NCBI RefSeq assembly: GCF_041107455.1
Contig: NZ_JBGBPY010000001.1
Coordinates: forward strand, 2,666,001-2,730,000
DNA from: Rhodanobacter humi
Lineage (GTDB): Bacteria; Pseudomonadota; Gammaproteobacteria; Xanthomonadales; Rhodanobacteraceae
DNA length: 64,000 nucleotides
Direction: 5' to 3'
Positions 10,249-19,411 of the stretch are shown here, one piece after another (the first letter of the stretch is position 1; every line of letters starts with the position of its first letter). The notes under the pieces are model-generated. The model made no database searches. It was not told the origin of the DNA and saw nothing but the letters and a program-made list of their open reading frames with translations. A program made the translations under genes and the position numbers.

Positions 10249-11265
10249 ATGAGCGACCTGCTTTCCCAGGACGAGATCGACGCGCTGCTCGACGGCGTGA
10301 CCGACGGCGCGGTGGAAACCGGCGGCGACCAGCCGCTGGCGCCGGGCACGGCGATCTCCTACGACTTCACCCAGCAGGACCGCATCGTGCGCGGCCGCCT
10401 GCCCACGCTGGAAATGGTCAACGACCGCTTCGCGCGCTACTTCCGCACCGGCGTCTTCAGCGTGTTGCGCAAGACCTGCGAGGTCTCGGTACTGGGCGTG
10501 AAGATGCAGAAGTTCGCCGAGTACGTGCACGGCCTGGTGGTGCCCACCAACCTGAACCTGGTGCGGATCAAGCCGCTGCGCGGCACCGCGCTGGTGGTGT
10601 TCGAACCCCGCCTGGTGTTCACCGTGATCGACAACTTCTTCGGTGGCGACGGCCGCTACCACGCGCGCATCGAAGGCCGCGACTTCACCGCCACCGAGAA
10701 CCGCGTGATCCAGATCCTGCTGGCCGAGCTGTTCACGGCGATGGTCGAGGCCTGGGCACCGGTGCTGGGTCTCTCGTTCGAGTACCAGACTTCGGAGATC
10801 AATCCGCAGTTCGCGAACATCGTCAGCCCCACCGAGACGGTGGTGGTGTCGCGCTTCCATGTCGAACTCGACGGCGGCGGCGGCGAGATCCACCTGGCCC
10901 TGCCGTACGCGATGGTCGAGCCGATCCGCACCCTGCTCGACGCCGGCGTGCAGAGCGACCGCGTCGACCGCGACGACCGCTGGGCCGAGCTGCTGCGCGA
11001 CGAGGTGCTCGACGCCGAAGTGCCGCTCAGCTCGCAGCTGCTCGACATCGAGCTCACCCTCGGCGAGTTCCTGCACCTGCGCCCCGGCGACGTGCTGCCG
11101 ATCCAGCTGCCCGAACTCGCCACCGTCTACGCCGAGGACGTGCCGCTGTTCCGCGGCCGCTACGGCCAGGCCAACGGCCGCAACGCCATCCGTTTCCACA
11201 ACCAGGTCGGCCGGCGCGTGGTGCGCACCAGCGGCGACCTGGGCAACCGGGAAGAAATCGCATGA
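10249..11265 (+). CDS. fliM: flagellar motor switch protein FliM
   Basis: FliM is the C-ring switch protein that binds phospho-CheY. The 338-aa product opens with the CheY-binding peptide (MSDLLSQDEIDALLDGV), followed by the CheC-like middle domain (RGRLPTLEMVNDRFARYFRTG) and the SpoA-type C-terminal domain that packs with FliN. It overlaps fliN by 4 bp (ATGA). Confidence 0.96.
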   Translation: MSDLLSQDEIDALLDGVTDGAVETGGDQPLAPGTAISYDFTQQDRIVRGRLPTLEMVNDRFARYFRTGVFSVLRKTCEVSVLGVKMQKFAEYVHGLVVPTNLNLVRIKPLRGTALVVFEPRLVFTVIDNFFGGDGRYHARIEGRDFTATENRVIQILLAELFTAMVEAWAPVLGLSFEYQTSEINPQFANIVSPTETVVVSRFHVELDGGGGEIHLALPYAMVEPIRTLLDAGVQSDRVDRDDRWAELLRDEVLDAEVPLSSQLLDIELTLGEFLHLRPGDVLPIQLPELATVYAEDVPLFRGRYGQANGRNAIRFHNQVGRRVVRTSGDLGNREEIA

Positions 11266-11609
11266 ACCAGTCCACCGAAGCCCTGGCCGACGACGTCGGC
11301 GAGCGCGTCCAGTTCGATTCGCTGCGCGGCAGCGGTACGGGCGCGGGCGAAGTGAACCTCGACATGATCCTCGACGTGCCGGTGACCCTGGCGATGGAGG
11401 TCGGCCGCACGCGCATCAGCATCCGCAACCTGCTGCAGCTCAACCAGGGCTCGGTGGTGGAACTCGACCGCGCCGCCGGCGAACCGCTGGACGTGTTCGT
11501 CAACGGCACGCTGGTCGCGCATGGCGAGGTGGTGGTGATCAACGAGAAGTTCGGCATCCGCCTGACCGACGTGATCAGCCCCGCCGAGCGCGTGCGGAAG
11601 TTGAGGTAA
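11262..11609 (+). CDS. fliN: flagellar motor switch protein FliN
   Basis: FliN forms the lower C-ring and docks the export ATPase through FliH. The 115-aa product has a short acidic N-terminus and a single SpoA domain (LDVPVTLAMEVGRTRISIRN, GSVVELDRAAGEPLDVFVNG, GEVVVINEKFGIRLTDV). Size and motif order are standard. Translationally coupled to fliM. Confidence 0.95.
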   Translation: MNQSTEALADDVGERVQFDSLRGSGTGAGEVNLDMILDVPVTLAMEVGRTRISIRNLLQLNQGSVVELDRAAGEPLDVFVNGTLVAHGEVVVINEKFGIRLTDVISPAERVRKLR

Positions 11610-11616
11610 TCGGGCA

Positions 11617-12024
11617 GTGAACAGGGCAGCGGGAATGGGTCGCAGGTTTGTCGCGTTGGCGCCGGTGGCGCTGCCGGCGGCAGACGTCAATGTGGGCGGC
11701 GAACTGGTGCGGGTACTGCTCAGTCTCGTCGCGGTGGTGGCGCTGATTTTCGTGGCCGGATGGATGTCGCGGCGCATGCAAGCGCGCAGCCGGCCCGGCG
11801 GGCGGCGCATCCGCTGCGTGGAGACGATGGCGGTGGGTGCGCGCGACCGCGTGCTGCTGCTCGACGCCGACGGCAAGCGCCTGCTGGTGGGCATGGGCCC
11901 GGGCGGCATGCGTACCCTGCATGTCTACGAGGGCGCGGCGCCGGCCGAATCCGCGGCGCCGGCGCCGTTGCCGGCGGTGCCGAACATCGCGCAACTGCTG
12001 TCGCGCTGGAAGGCGAAGTCGTGA
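11617..12024 (+). CDS. fliO: flagellar export protein FliO
   Basis: FliO helps assemble the FliP ring of the export gate. The 135-aa product has one membrane segment near residues 31-49 (LLSLVAVVALIFVAGWM) followed by the FliO cytoplasmic domain (RIRCVETMAVGARDRVLLLDADGKRLLVGMGPGGMRTLHV). The GTG at 11617 is taken as start; an ATG at 11635 is equally possible. Its end overlaps the fliP start. Confidence 0.9.
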   Translation: MNRAAGMGRRFVALAPVALPAADVNVGGELVRVLLSLVAVVALIFVAGWMSRRMQARSRPGGRRIRCVETMAVGARDRVLLLDADGKRLLVGMGPGGMRTLHVYEGAAPAESAAPAPLPAVPNIAQLLSRWKAKS

Positions 12025-12842
12025 TGATGCATCGCTCGCTCGCCGCGCGCTGCTGGATGGCGCTCGCCCTGCTGCTGTTGCCGCTGCTCGCGTCCGCCGC
12101 GCCGCAGGCCGCACCGGCCACGCCGACCCTGTCGATGCCGGCCAGCCCGCCGGGCCTGGGTGGTGCGGGCATTCCCGTGCTGACCGTGCACGATGCGCCG
12201 GGCGGCGCGAAGAACTGGACGCTGTCGCTGCAGATGCTGGCACTGCTCACGGTGCTGACCCTGCTGCCGGCGATCCTGCTGATGATGACCTCGTTCACCC
12301 GCATCATCATCGTGCTGGGTTTCCTGCGCCAGGCGCTGGGCACGCAGTCCACGCCGCCGAACCAGGTGCTGCTGGGGTTGGCGCTGTTCCTCACCTTGTT
12401 CGTGATGTCGCCGGTGCTGAACCGCGCCTACGCCGACGGCGTGAAGCCGTACATGGACGGCCAGCTGAGCGCCGAGCAGGCGCTGCCCGCGGCCACCGCG
12501 CCGTTCAAGCGCTTCATGCTCGACCAGACCCGCGAGGCGGACCTCGCGTTGTTCACCAAGCTCGCCGGCGAGCAGCCCTACGCGAGCAAGGCCGACGTGC
12601 CGTTCAAGGTGGCGATGCCGGCCTTCCTCACCTCGGAACTGAAGACCGCATTCCAGATGGGCTTCCTGCTGTTCATCCCGTTCCTCATCATCGACCTGGT
12701 GGTGGCCAGCGTGCTGATGTCGATGGGCATGATGATGGTCTCGCCAATGATCATCTCGCTGCCGTTCAAGATCATGTTGTTCGTGCTGGTGGACGGGTGG
12801 ACGCTGCTGCTGGGGACCCTGGCCGGGAGCTTCTACACGTGA
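12024..12842 (+). CDS. fliP: flagellar export gate protein FliP
   Basis: FliP forms most of the export pore. The 272-aa product has a cleavable-type signal peptide (MMHRSLAARCWMALALLLLPLLASAA) and four membrane segments. Family motifs are present (MMTSFTRIIIVLGFLRQALG, TAFQMGFLLFIPFLIIDLVVAS, MMMVSPMIISLPFKIMLFVLVDGW). Two adjacent ATGs at 12024 and 12027 can serve as start. The following fliQ is displaced by an 841-bp repeat-rich insertion. Confidence 0.96.
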   Translation: MMHRSLAARCWMALALLLLPLLASAAPQAAPATPTLSMPASPPGLGGAGIPVLTVHDAPGGAKNWTLSLQMLALLTVLTLLPAILLMMTSFTRIIIVLGFLRQALGTQSTPPNQVLLGLALFLTLFVMSPVLNRAYADGVKPYMDGQLSAEQALPAATAPFKRFMLDQTREADLALFTKLAGEQPYASKADVPFKVAMPAFLTSELKTAFQMGFLLFIPFLIIDLVVASVLMSMGMMMVSPMIISLPFKIMLFVLVDGWTLLLGTLAGSFYT

Positions 12843-12874
12843 GCGCCGCATGTGACGCGCCACTGGCGTTCACT

Positions 12875-12960
12875 CCCTCTCCCCTTCGGGGAGAGGGTTG
12901 GAGTGAGGGGCGGGTGCTCGCGACCCCCTGCATCTTCCCTCTCCCGCTTGCGGGAGAGGG
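12875..12960. repeat. two CTCTCCC/GGGAGAG hairpins
   Basis: Two perfect hairpins of one repeat family follow fliP: CCCTCTCCCC-TTC-GGGGAGAGGG (12875-12897) and CCCTCTCCCGC-TT-GCGGGAGAGGG (12937-12960). The same stem occurs at 9352 and 62467, so it is a dispersed palindrome, possibly a transcript-stabilizing or terminating structure. Confidence 0.7.
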
Positions 12961-13008
12961 GTGGGGGAGAGGGGCCTTTGTTTGTGTGTCATCGCCAGCG
13001 ACAAAGCA

Positions 13009-13581
13009 GTTTCGTGCGCCTGTCGGCGCCCGAGCTACTTCTCTTTTGCTTGTCCAAAAGAGAAGTAGCCAAGAGAAAACGACACCCCGATGGCGCGCCC
13101 TCCGGGCATCCTGCCCTGCGGGTGCGCGGGCGGGTTCCGGGGTTTTTCGACGGCACATCCATGTGCCGGCGAAAAACTGGCTCGCATCCCTGCGAGCCAT
13201 CCTGACGGACTTTCCTCCACCCGCCCGCCGCGCCATAGGGGCCCCGGCAGAGCAGCGCGCTCCTGCGCGCAGAAGCCACAGCAAAAGCAAGGGCGTTGCA
13301 GTTCGCGGTGCTCTTGCTTCTGGCGCGCACGATGCGCGCCTGCTTTTCCGGGGCCCCTGGGCGGCGGTGAGGTGGGGACGAGGAGGCCGCGCAGCGGGCG
13401 TTGCCATGGACGGCAACGCCTTTTCGCGCGGGCAGGAGCCCGCTCGAAAAGCCCGGCCCCGCCTCACGGACTTGCCGGGCAGGACGCCCGGCAAGCGCCA
13501 ACCGGGGTGGCCTTCTCTTTGGGTTACTTTTCTCTTGGCCACGCAAGAGAAAAGTGACTCGGGCGCCGCAGGCGCACGAAA
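13009..13581. repeat. 573-bp element with imperfect terminal inverted repeats, between fliP and fliQ
   Basis: The left end (from TTCGTGCGCCTG at 13011, through GCCCGAGCTACTTCTC) reappears as the reverse complement at the right end (to CAGGCGCACGAA at 13580), giving about 68 bp of imperfect terminal inverted repeat. Inside are further hairpins: GGCACATCCATGTGCC, GGCTCGCATCCCTGCGAGCC and GTTGCCATGGACGGCAAC. No frame looks like a real protein. Xanthomonad genomes carry many such non-coding elements, whose translations are often annotated as small hypothetical proteins. No transposase is present. It splits an operon that is contiguous in relatives. Confidence 0.65.
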
Positions 13582-13610
13582 GCTCCTGACCTTGAATGGA
13601 GCAAGAACGT

Positions 13611-13632
13611 CGCGCACAAGGTGCGCTCCTAC
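13611..13632. repeat. half copy of the GTAGGAGCGCACC REP-like repeat
   Basis: CGCGCACAAGGTGCGCTCCTAC matches, with one change, the right arm of the full palindromes at 35191-35268 and 44668-44745. It sits 52 bp before fliQ. Confidence 0.6.
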
Positions 13633-13683
13633 AGGTGCGGGAGAACGCGAACTCTTCGTCGTTCGCCATGCGGGAGGCTGCCC

Positions 13684-13953
13684 ATGACCCCCGAATCCAT
13701 CATGGAAATCGGCCAACACGCCCTCTACGTGGCGATGCTGGTGGCCGCGCCGCTGCTGCTCACCGCGCTGGCGGTGGGCCTCTTGATCGGCGTGATCCAG
13801 GCGGCCACGCAGATCAACGAGATGACGCTGTCGTTCATCCCCAAGCTGATCGCGATGGCGCTGGTGGCGCTGATCGCGGGGCCGTGGATGCTGCGCCTGC
13901 TGGTGCACTACACCACGCAGCTGATCGAGAGCCTGCCGGGGGTGATCCGGTGA
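13684..13953 (+). CDS. fliQ: flagellar export gate protein FliQ
   Basis: FliQ is a small two-helix membrane protein wrapped around the FliP ring. The 89-aa product starts MTPESIMEIGQHALYVAML and carries the family signature GLLIGVIQAATQINEMTLSFIPKL. Upstream in-frame codons fall in repeat sequence, so the ATG at 13684 is preferred. Its stop overlaps the fliR start by one base. Separation from fliP by repeats suggests read-through or a local promoter, which I cannot identify. Confidence 0.95.
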   Translation: MTPESIMEIGQHALYVAMLVAAPLLLTALAVGLLIGVIQAATQINEMTLSFIPKLIAMALVALIAGPWMLRLLVHYTTQLIESLPGVIR

Positions 13954-14723
13954 TGACGCTGGACGTGGCCTGGCTGCTGCCGTGGCTGGATCGCTTCCTG
14001 TGGGCGCTGGCGCGGGTGAGCGGGCTGTGCCTGCTGGCGCCGGTGTTCGGCGCCTCGGTGATCCCGATGCGGGTGCGGCTGGGCGTGGTGGTGGTGCTCA
14101 GCCTGGTGCTGGCGCCGCTCGCGCACGCGGCGCCGCCCGATGTGCTCGGCGCGGCCGGCATGCTGGGGCTGGCGGGGCAGCTGGCGATCGGCGCGGCGAC
14201 GGGCTTCGTGCTGAAGCTGGTGTTCGACGCGGTGCAGTTCGGCGGCGGCCTGGTGGGGCAGAGCATGAGCCTGGGTTTCGCCGAGGTGGTCGATCCGCAG
14301 GCCGGTGGCAGCGCGAACGTGCTGGGCCAGTTTTACCTGGTGCTGGTGACCTTGTTGTTCCTGGCGATGGACGGCCATCTGCGCCTGATCGCGCTGCTCG
14401 CCGACAGCTTCGGCAGCCTGCCGCCGGGCGGCCCCGCGCTCGACGCCAACGGACTGCACGCGGTGCTGGCCTTCGGCGTGCAGCTGTTCGGCGGCGCGGT
14501 GCGCGTGGCGCTGCCGGCGATGACTTCGCTGCTGGTGGTGAACATCGGCTTCGCGGCGATCAGCCGTGCGGCGCCGTCGATGAACCTGTTCGCGGTGGGC
14601 TTCCCGATCACCGTGTCGCTGGGTTTCATCGCGCTGTGGCTCTCCCTGCGCAGCCTGCCGGGCGCGTTCGACGCCTTGCAGGGCGATGCGTGGACCCTGA
14701 TGCGTCATCTGCTCGGCGGCTGA
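13953..14723 (+). CDS. fliR: flagellar export gate protein FliR
   Basis: FliR completes the FliPQR export gate. The 256-aa hydrophobic product has six predicted membrane segments and family motifs (RVSGLCLLAPVFGASVIPMRVRLG, GQSMSLGFAEVVDP, LLVVNIGFAAISRAAPSMNLFAVGFPI). The ATG overlaps the fliQ stop; a GTG three bases upstream is an alternative start. Confidence 0.95.
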   Translation: MTLDVAWLLPWLDRFLWALARVSGLCLLAPVFGASVIPMRVRLGVVVVLSLVLAPLAHAAPPDVLGAAGMLGLAGQLAIGAATGFVLKLVFDAVQFGGGLVGQSMSLGFAEVVDPQAGGSANVLGQFYLVLVTLLFLAMDGHLRLIALLADSFGSLPPGGPALDANGLHAVLAFGVQLFGGAVRVALPAMTSLLVVNIGFAAISRAAPSMNLFAVGFPITVSLGFIALWLSLRSLPGAFDALQGDAWTLMRHLLGG

Positions 14724-14726
14724 GCG

Positions 14727-15860
14727 ATGAGCGACGACAGCGACCAGGAAAAAACCGAACAGCCGACAGAAAAACGGCTCAAGGAGTCGCGCGAGAAAGG
14801 CGAGGTCCCGCGATCGCGCGACCTCAGCGGCGCGGCGGTGGTGCTGGCCGGCGTGGCGGCGCTGATGGCCGGCGGGCCGGCGTCGTTCGAGCACGCGCGG
14901 CGGATCTTCAGGTTTGGCCTGGGCTATTCGCGCGAGGCGCTGTTCTCCGACGCGCTGCCGGGGCGCGTGCTGCACGCGGCGCTGCGCGAGGCGCTGGCGC
15001 TGTTCGCGCCGGTGGCGCTGGCCACGCTGCTGGCCGCGTTCGCGGCGCCGCTGCTGCTGGGCGGGCTGAACTTCAGCGGCAAGGCGCTGGAGCCGAAGTT
15101 CGAGCGGCTGGACCCGATCAAGGGCCTGGGCCGCATCTTTGCGCTGCGGGGCCTCGTGGAACTGGGCAAGGCGCTCTTGAAGCTGCTGTTCATCGGTGCC
15201 GTGCTGGCGCTGCTGCTGCGCCACTGGCAGGGCGCGCTGCAGGCCACCGGGCGCGGCGCGGTGAGCGCGGGCATCGCGCAGGCGCTGGGCCTGCTGGGCC
15301 AGGCCGCACTGTGGTTCGGCAGCATCCTGGCGCTGATCGGCGGCCTCGACGCGCTGTACCAGAAGTACGACCACACCAGGAAGCTGCGCATGAGCCGGCA
15401 GGAGATCAAGGACGAGATGAAGGAGAGCGAGGGCAGCCCCGAGATGAAGGGCCGCATTCGCCAGGTGCAGATGGCGCAGGCGCGCCGCCGCATGATGGAG
15501 GAACTGCCCAAGGCCGACGTGGTGGTGGTCAACCCCACCCACTTCGCCGTCGCGCTGAAATACGACGATGGCCGCATGGGCGCGCCGCGGGTGATCGCCA
15601 AGGGCGTCGACGTGCTGGCCCAGCAGATCCGCCTGGTGGCGGGCAGCCATCGCATTCCGCTGGTCGAGGCGCCGCCGCTGGCACGCGCCTTGTATGCAAG
15701 CACGAAGCTTGGCCAGGAAATTCCCGCTGCGCTGTACGTGGCGGTGGCCCAGGTGCTCGTCTACGTCTACCAGCTGAAGCAGGCTGCGGCGCAGGGCGAG
15801 GCGCCGCCGGCCGTGCCGAACCCCGAGGTCGATCCCGACCTGATGGGTCCTTATCGCTGA
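14727..15860 (+). CDS. flhB: flagellar export switch protein FlhB
   Basis: FlhB controls export specificity: self-cleavage at NPTH lets the gate switch from hook to filament substrates. The 377-aa product has a charged N-terminus with KTEQPTEKRLKESREKGEVPRSRDL, four membrane segments, and the autocleavage site N269-P270-T-H (VVVNPTHFAVALKYDDG). Full length, standard order fliR-flhB-flhA. Confidence 0.97.
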   Translation: MSDDSDQEKTEQPTEKRLKESREKGEVPRSRDLSGAAVVLAGVAALMAGGPASFEHARRIFRFGLGYSREALFSDALPGRVLHAALREALALFAPVALATLLAAFAAPLLLGGLNFSGKALEPKFERLDPIKGLGRIFALRGLVELGKALLKLLFIGAVLALLLRHWQGALQATGRGAVSAGIAQALGLLGQAALWFGSILALIGGLDALYQKYDHTRKLRMSRQEIKDEMKESEGSPEMKGRIRQVQMAQARRRMMEELPKADVVVVNPTHFAVALKYDDGRMGAPRVIAKGVDVLAQQIRLVAGSHRIPLVEAPPLARALYASTKLGQEIPAALYVAVAQVLVYVYQLKQAAAQGEAPPAVPNPEVDPDLMGPYR

Positions 15861-15879
15861 TCGAATACGAGTCAAATCC

Positions 15880-17967
15880 ATGACGGGCACGCAGGTACTG
15901 GGCAATTTCAAGCAGCTGGCGCGACGGGGCGTCGGCGCGCCGGTGATGATGCTGGTGATGCTGGCGATGATGATGTTGCCGCTGCCGCCGTTCCTGCTCG
16001 ACATGCTGTTCAGCTTCAACATCGCGTTGTCGCTGGTGATCCTGCTGGCGGTGGTCTACGTGATGCGCCCGCTGGAATTCGCCGCGTTTCCCACCGTGGT
16101 GCTGATGGCCACGTTGCTGCGCCTCGCGCTGAACATCGCCTCCACCCGCGTGGTGCTGCTGCACGGCCACGACGGCCCCGGCGCCGCCGGCAAGGTGATC
16201 GAGGCGTTCGGCGAGTTCGTGATCGGCGGCAACTTCGCGGTGGGCCTGGTGGTGTTCGCGATCATCACCATCATCAACTTCGTGGTGGTCACCAAGGGCG
16301 CCACCCGCGTGTCCGAGGTCACCGCGCGCTTCACCCTGGACGCGATGCCCGGCAAGCAGATGGCGATCGACGCCGACCTCAACGCCGGCCTGCTGACCCA
16401 GGAACAGGCCCGGGAACGGCGCCAGGAAGTGCGCGAGGAGGCGGACTTCTACGGCTCGATGGACGGCGCCTCGAAGTTCGTGCGCGGCGACGCCACCGCG
16501 GGCATCCTGATCCTCATCATCAACATCGTCGGCGGCTTCTTCGTCGGCGTGATGCAGCACGGCCTGTCGGCCGGCGAGGCGGCCAAGACCTATACCTTGC
16601 TGACCATCGGCGATGGCCTGGTCGCGCAGGTGCCGGCGCTGATGCTGTCGGTGGCCACCGCGATCATCGTCACCCGCGTCTCGCGCGCGCAGGACATGGG
16701 CCGCCAGCTCGCCGGCCAGGTGTTCGGCCAGCCGCGCGCGCTGGCGGTGGCGGCGGTGGTGCTGGGGGTGATGGGGCTGATCCCCGGCATGCCGAACCTC
16801 GCCTTCCTGCTGCTGGGTGGCGTGTGCGGCGGCGCGGCGTGGCTGCTGTTCAAGCGCCAGCGCGAGACGCGCGAGCAGCTCGCCGCCGACACCGCGGCGA
16901 CGCCGGCGCCAGCAGCGCCGGCCGAGCGCGTGGAACTGGGCTGGGAGGACGTCACCACGGTCGACCCGCTGGGCCTGGAAGTGGGCTACCGGCTGATCCC
17001 GCTGGTGGACCAGCACCAGGGCGGCGAGCTGATGGGGCGGATCAAGTCGGTGCGCCGCAAGCTGTCGCAGGAGCTGGGCTTCCTGATCCCCGCGGTGCAC
17101 ATCCGCGACAACCTCGACCTCGGCCCCAACACCTACCGCATCATGCTGATGGGCGTGCCGATGGGCGAGGCCGAGGTGCACACCGAGCGCCTGCTCGCGA
17201 TCAACCCCGGCCAGGTGCACGGCACGGTGCCGGGCATCGCCACCCAGGACCCGGCCTTCGGCCTGGAAGCGGTGTGGATCGAGCCGGGCCAGCGCGAGCT
17301 GGCGCAGGGCTACGGTTACACCGTGGTCGACCCGGCCACGGTGATCGCCACCCATCTCTCGCACATCCTGCAAGGCCACGCGCACGAACTGCTCAGCCAC
17401 CAGGACGTGCAGCAACTGCTCGACCGCCTCGCGCAGGGCGCGCCGAAGCTGGTCGAGGACCTGGTGCCCAAGCGCCTCACCCTGGGCGTGGTGGTGAAGG
17501 TGCTGCAGAACCTGCTGGCCGAGCGTGTGCCGATCCGCAACATGCGCGGCATCGTCGAATCCTTGGCGGAGCACGCGGCGCAGAGTCAGGATCCCGGCGT
17601 CCTCACCTCCGCCGTGCGCGTGGCGCTGGGCCGGCAGATCGTGCAGGAGATTGCCGGGCTGGGCACCGAGGTCCCCGTCATCACGCTGGCGCCGGAGCTG
17701 GAGCAGATCCTGCTCGGCTCGATGTCCGGCGGCGTGGCGGGCGCCGCGGTGGAACCGGGCCTCGCCGACCGCCTGCAGCAGAGCGTGGCCGAGGCCGCGC
17801 GCCGCCAGGAAATGAGCGGCGAACCCGCGGTGCTGCTGGTCGCGCCGCTGCTGCGGCCGTGGCTCGCGCGCTTCACCCGGCACGTGGCACAAAACCTGCA
17901 CGTGCTCGCCTACAACGAGGTGCCCGACAACCGTCGGGTGCGACTGGTGCAGGCCTTGGGGCGTTGA
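15880..17967 (+). CDS. flhA: flagellar export gate protein FlhA
   Basis: FlhA forms the nonameric export ring and the docking site for chaperone-substrate complexes. The 695-aa product has an N-terminal half with eight membrane segments, including the FHIPEP-family region (LRLALNIASTRVVLL, FVVVTKGATRVSEVTARFTLDAMPGKQMAIDADLNAG), and a cytoplasmic C-terminal domain of about 350 residues. Length and motifs are standard. Confidence 0.97.
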   Translation: MTGTQVLGNFKQLARRGVGAPVMMLVMLAMMMLPLPPFLLDMLFSFNIALSLVILLAVVYVMRPLEFAAFPTVVLMATLLRLALNIASTRVVLLHGHDGPGAAGKVIEAFGEFVIGGNFAVGLVVFAIITIINFVVVTKGATRVSEVTARFTLDAMPGKQMAIDADLNAGLLTQEQARERRQEVREEADFYGSMDGASKFVRGDATAGILILIINIVGGFFVGVMQHGLSAGEAAKTYTLLTIGDGLVAQVPALMLSVATAIIVTRVSRAQDMGRQLAGQVFGQPRALAVAAVVLGVMGLIPGMPNLAFLLLGGVCGGAAWLLFKRQRETREQLAADTAATPAPAAPAERVELGWEDVTTVDPLGLEVGYRLIPLVDQHQGGELMGRIKSVRRKLSQELGFLIPAVHIRDNLDLGPNTYRIMLMGVPMGEAEVHTERLLAINPGQVHGTVPGIATQDPAFGLEAVWIEPGQRELAQGYGYTVVDPATVIATHLSHILQGHAHELLSHQDVQQLLDRLAQGAPKLVEDLVPKRLTLGVVVKVLQNLLAERVPIRNMRGIVESLAEHAAQSQDPGVLTSAVRVALGRQIVQEIAGLGTEVPVITLAPELEQILLGSMSGGVAGAAVEPGLADRLQQSVAEAARRQEMSGEPAVLLVAPLLRPWLARFTRHVAQNLHVLAYNEVPDNRRVRLVQALGR

Positions 17968-18094
17968 GGAGCAGGGACTTGGATATCGGCATGCGGAATT
18001 CGGAAAGGCGGTCGGCGCGGCGAATTTGCGGCGTCCTGGCTGATGACGGATCACCGAGCGCGACTTCCGGATTCCGCTCGCGGAGCAAGCACGC

Positions 18095-19411
18095 ATGAAG
18101 ATCAAACGTTTCGTGGCGCCCGACATGCGCCAGGCGATGCGCGAGGTGCGCGAGGAGCAGGGGCCGGATGCGGTGATCCTGTCCACGCGCCGGATGGACG
18201 ACGGCATCGAGGTGATCGCCGCGATCGACTACGACGAGGCGCTGGTGCGCGAGGCCGCCCGGCACGGCGCGCCCGCCGCGCCGCCGCCGTCCGCACCGGA
18301 GGCGAAGGAAGCGAAGGCCGAGCCGGCGCCGCTTGCGGCTGCGGCGCAGGCGTCGCGCGCCGTCGCCCCCGCGAAGCCGTCGGTGCCGCCGCCACCCGCG
18401 CCGCGTCGCCTGCATACCGTCGCCGCGCCGGCCGCCGCGGTCGCGGCGGAACCACCGGCGATGCATCCGCTGATGGAGCGCGCCGCGCGCGACACCGCAC
18501 AGTTGCGCAGCGAGCTGGGCGACCTGCGCGCGATGCTGGAGCTGCAGCTGTCCAGCCTCGCGTGGAACGACATGGAGCGGCGCCAGCCGCTGCGCGCGCG
18601 CATCCTGCGCGAGCTGACCCGGCTCGGCATCGAGGCCGACGTCGCGCGCACCCTGGTGGCCGAACTGCCGGAGCAGCTCAACGCCGACCAGGCGCGCTAC
18701 CTGCCGCTGGGCATGCTCAGCCGCAGCCTCGCGGTGAGCGGCCGCCAGCTGTGCGACGACGACCGCGGCGTGGTCGCCCTGGTCGGCCCCACCGGCGTGG
18801 GCAAGACCACGACCATTGCGAAACTCGCTGCGAGAGCGGTGATGCGCCACGGCGCCGGGCGCGTGGCGCTGGTCAGTACCGACCATTACCGCATCGGCGC
18901 CGCCGCGCAGCTGGAGCACTACGGGCGCCTGCTCGGCGTGCAGGTCTATCCCGCCTACGACGCGCGCAGCCTGGGCAAGGTGCTGGAGATGCTGCAGGGC
19001 CGCCACACCGTGCTGATCGACACCGCCGGCATGGCCGGCAGCGACCCGCGGCTGGCGCAGCAGCTGGAGATCCTCGCCGACACCGGCGAGCTGCGCTCCT
19101 GCCTGGTGCTGGCGGCCAACGCGCAGACTTCCTCGCTGGAGGACGCGGTGCGCGCCTACCGCGCGCTGAAGCCGCATGCCTGCATCCTGACCAAACTGGA
19201 CGAGGCGCCGAAGCTGGGCGGCGCGCTGTCGGTGCTGATCCGCAACCGCCTGCCGCTGGACTACGTCACCGACGGCCAGCGCGTGCCCGAGGACATCGCC
19301 ACCGCCGACGCGCGCGTGCTGGTGTGCCGCGCCGCGCAGTCCCTCAAGAGTGAGCTTCCCGACGACGACCTGATGGCCGAGCGCTTCGGCCTCGCCGTGG
19401 CGCAGGCATGA
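18095..19411 (+). CDS. flhF: flagellar SRP-like GTPase FlhF
   Basis: FlhF places the polar flagellum. The 438-aa product has the N-terminal activation region (MKIKRFVAPDMRQAMREVREEQGPDAVILSTRR), a variable Ala/Pro-rich basic linker, and an SRP-type NG domain with G1 loop GPTGVGKT (231-238), DTAG and TKLDE motifs. The 127-bp gap upstream has a weak sigma-54-like pair (GG 17981, GC 17993, correct spacing) but poor surrounding consensus. Overlaps flhG by 4 bp. Confidence 0.95.
   Translation: MKIKRFVAPDMRQAMREVREEQGPDAVILSTRRMDDGIEVIAAIDYDEALVREAARHGAPAAPPPSAPEAKEAKAEPAPLAAAAQASRAVAPAKPSVPPPPAPRRLHTVAAPAAAVAAEPPAMHPLMERAARDTAQLRSELGDLRAMLELQLSSLAWNDMERRQPLRARILRELTRLGIEADVARTLVAELPEQLNADQARYLPLGMLSRSLAVSGRQLCDDDRGVVALVGPTGVGKTTTIAKLAARAVMRHGAGRVALVSTDHYRIGAAAQLEHYGRLLGVQVYPAYDARSLGKVLEMLQGRHTVLIDTAGMAGSDPRLAQQLEILADTGELRSCLVLAANAQTSSLEDAVRAYRALKPHACILTKLDEAPKLGGALSVLIRNRLPLDYVTDGQRVPEDIATADARVLVCRAAQSLKSELPDDDLMAERFGLAVAQA

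Noticed and set aside
13321-13338. TGGCGCGCACGATGCG as a sigma-54 promoter for fliQ
   Set aside because: GG and GC spacing is right, but the sequence is part of a palindrome inside the repeat element, more than 340 bp from fliQ, and lacks the CACG context.
13035-13560. Small hypothetical proteins in the fliP-fliQ gap
   Set aside because: All frames run through terminal inverted repeats and hairpins. Such translations occur with the repeat wherever it lies and are not evidence of genes.
17980-17994. Sigma-54-like GG/GC pair before flhF
   Set aside because: Spacing is correct, but only the two dinucleotides match; noted in the flhF entry as weak and not called.
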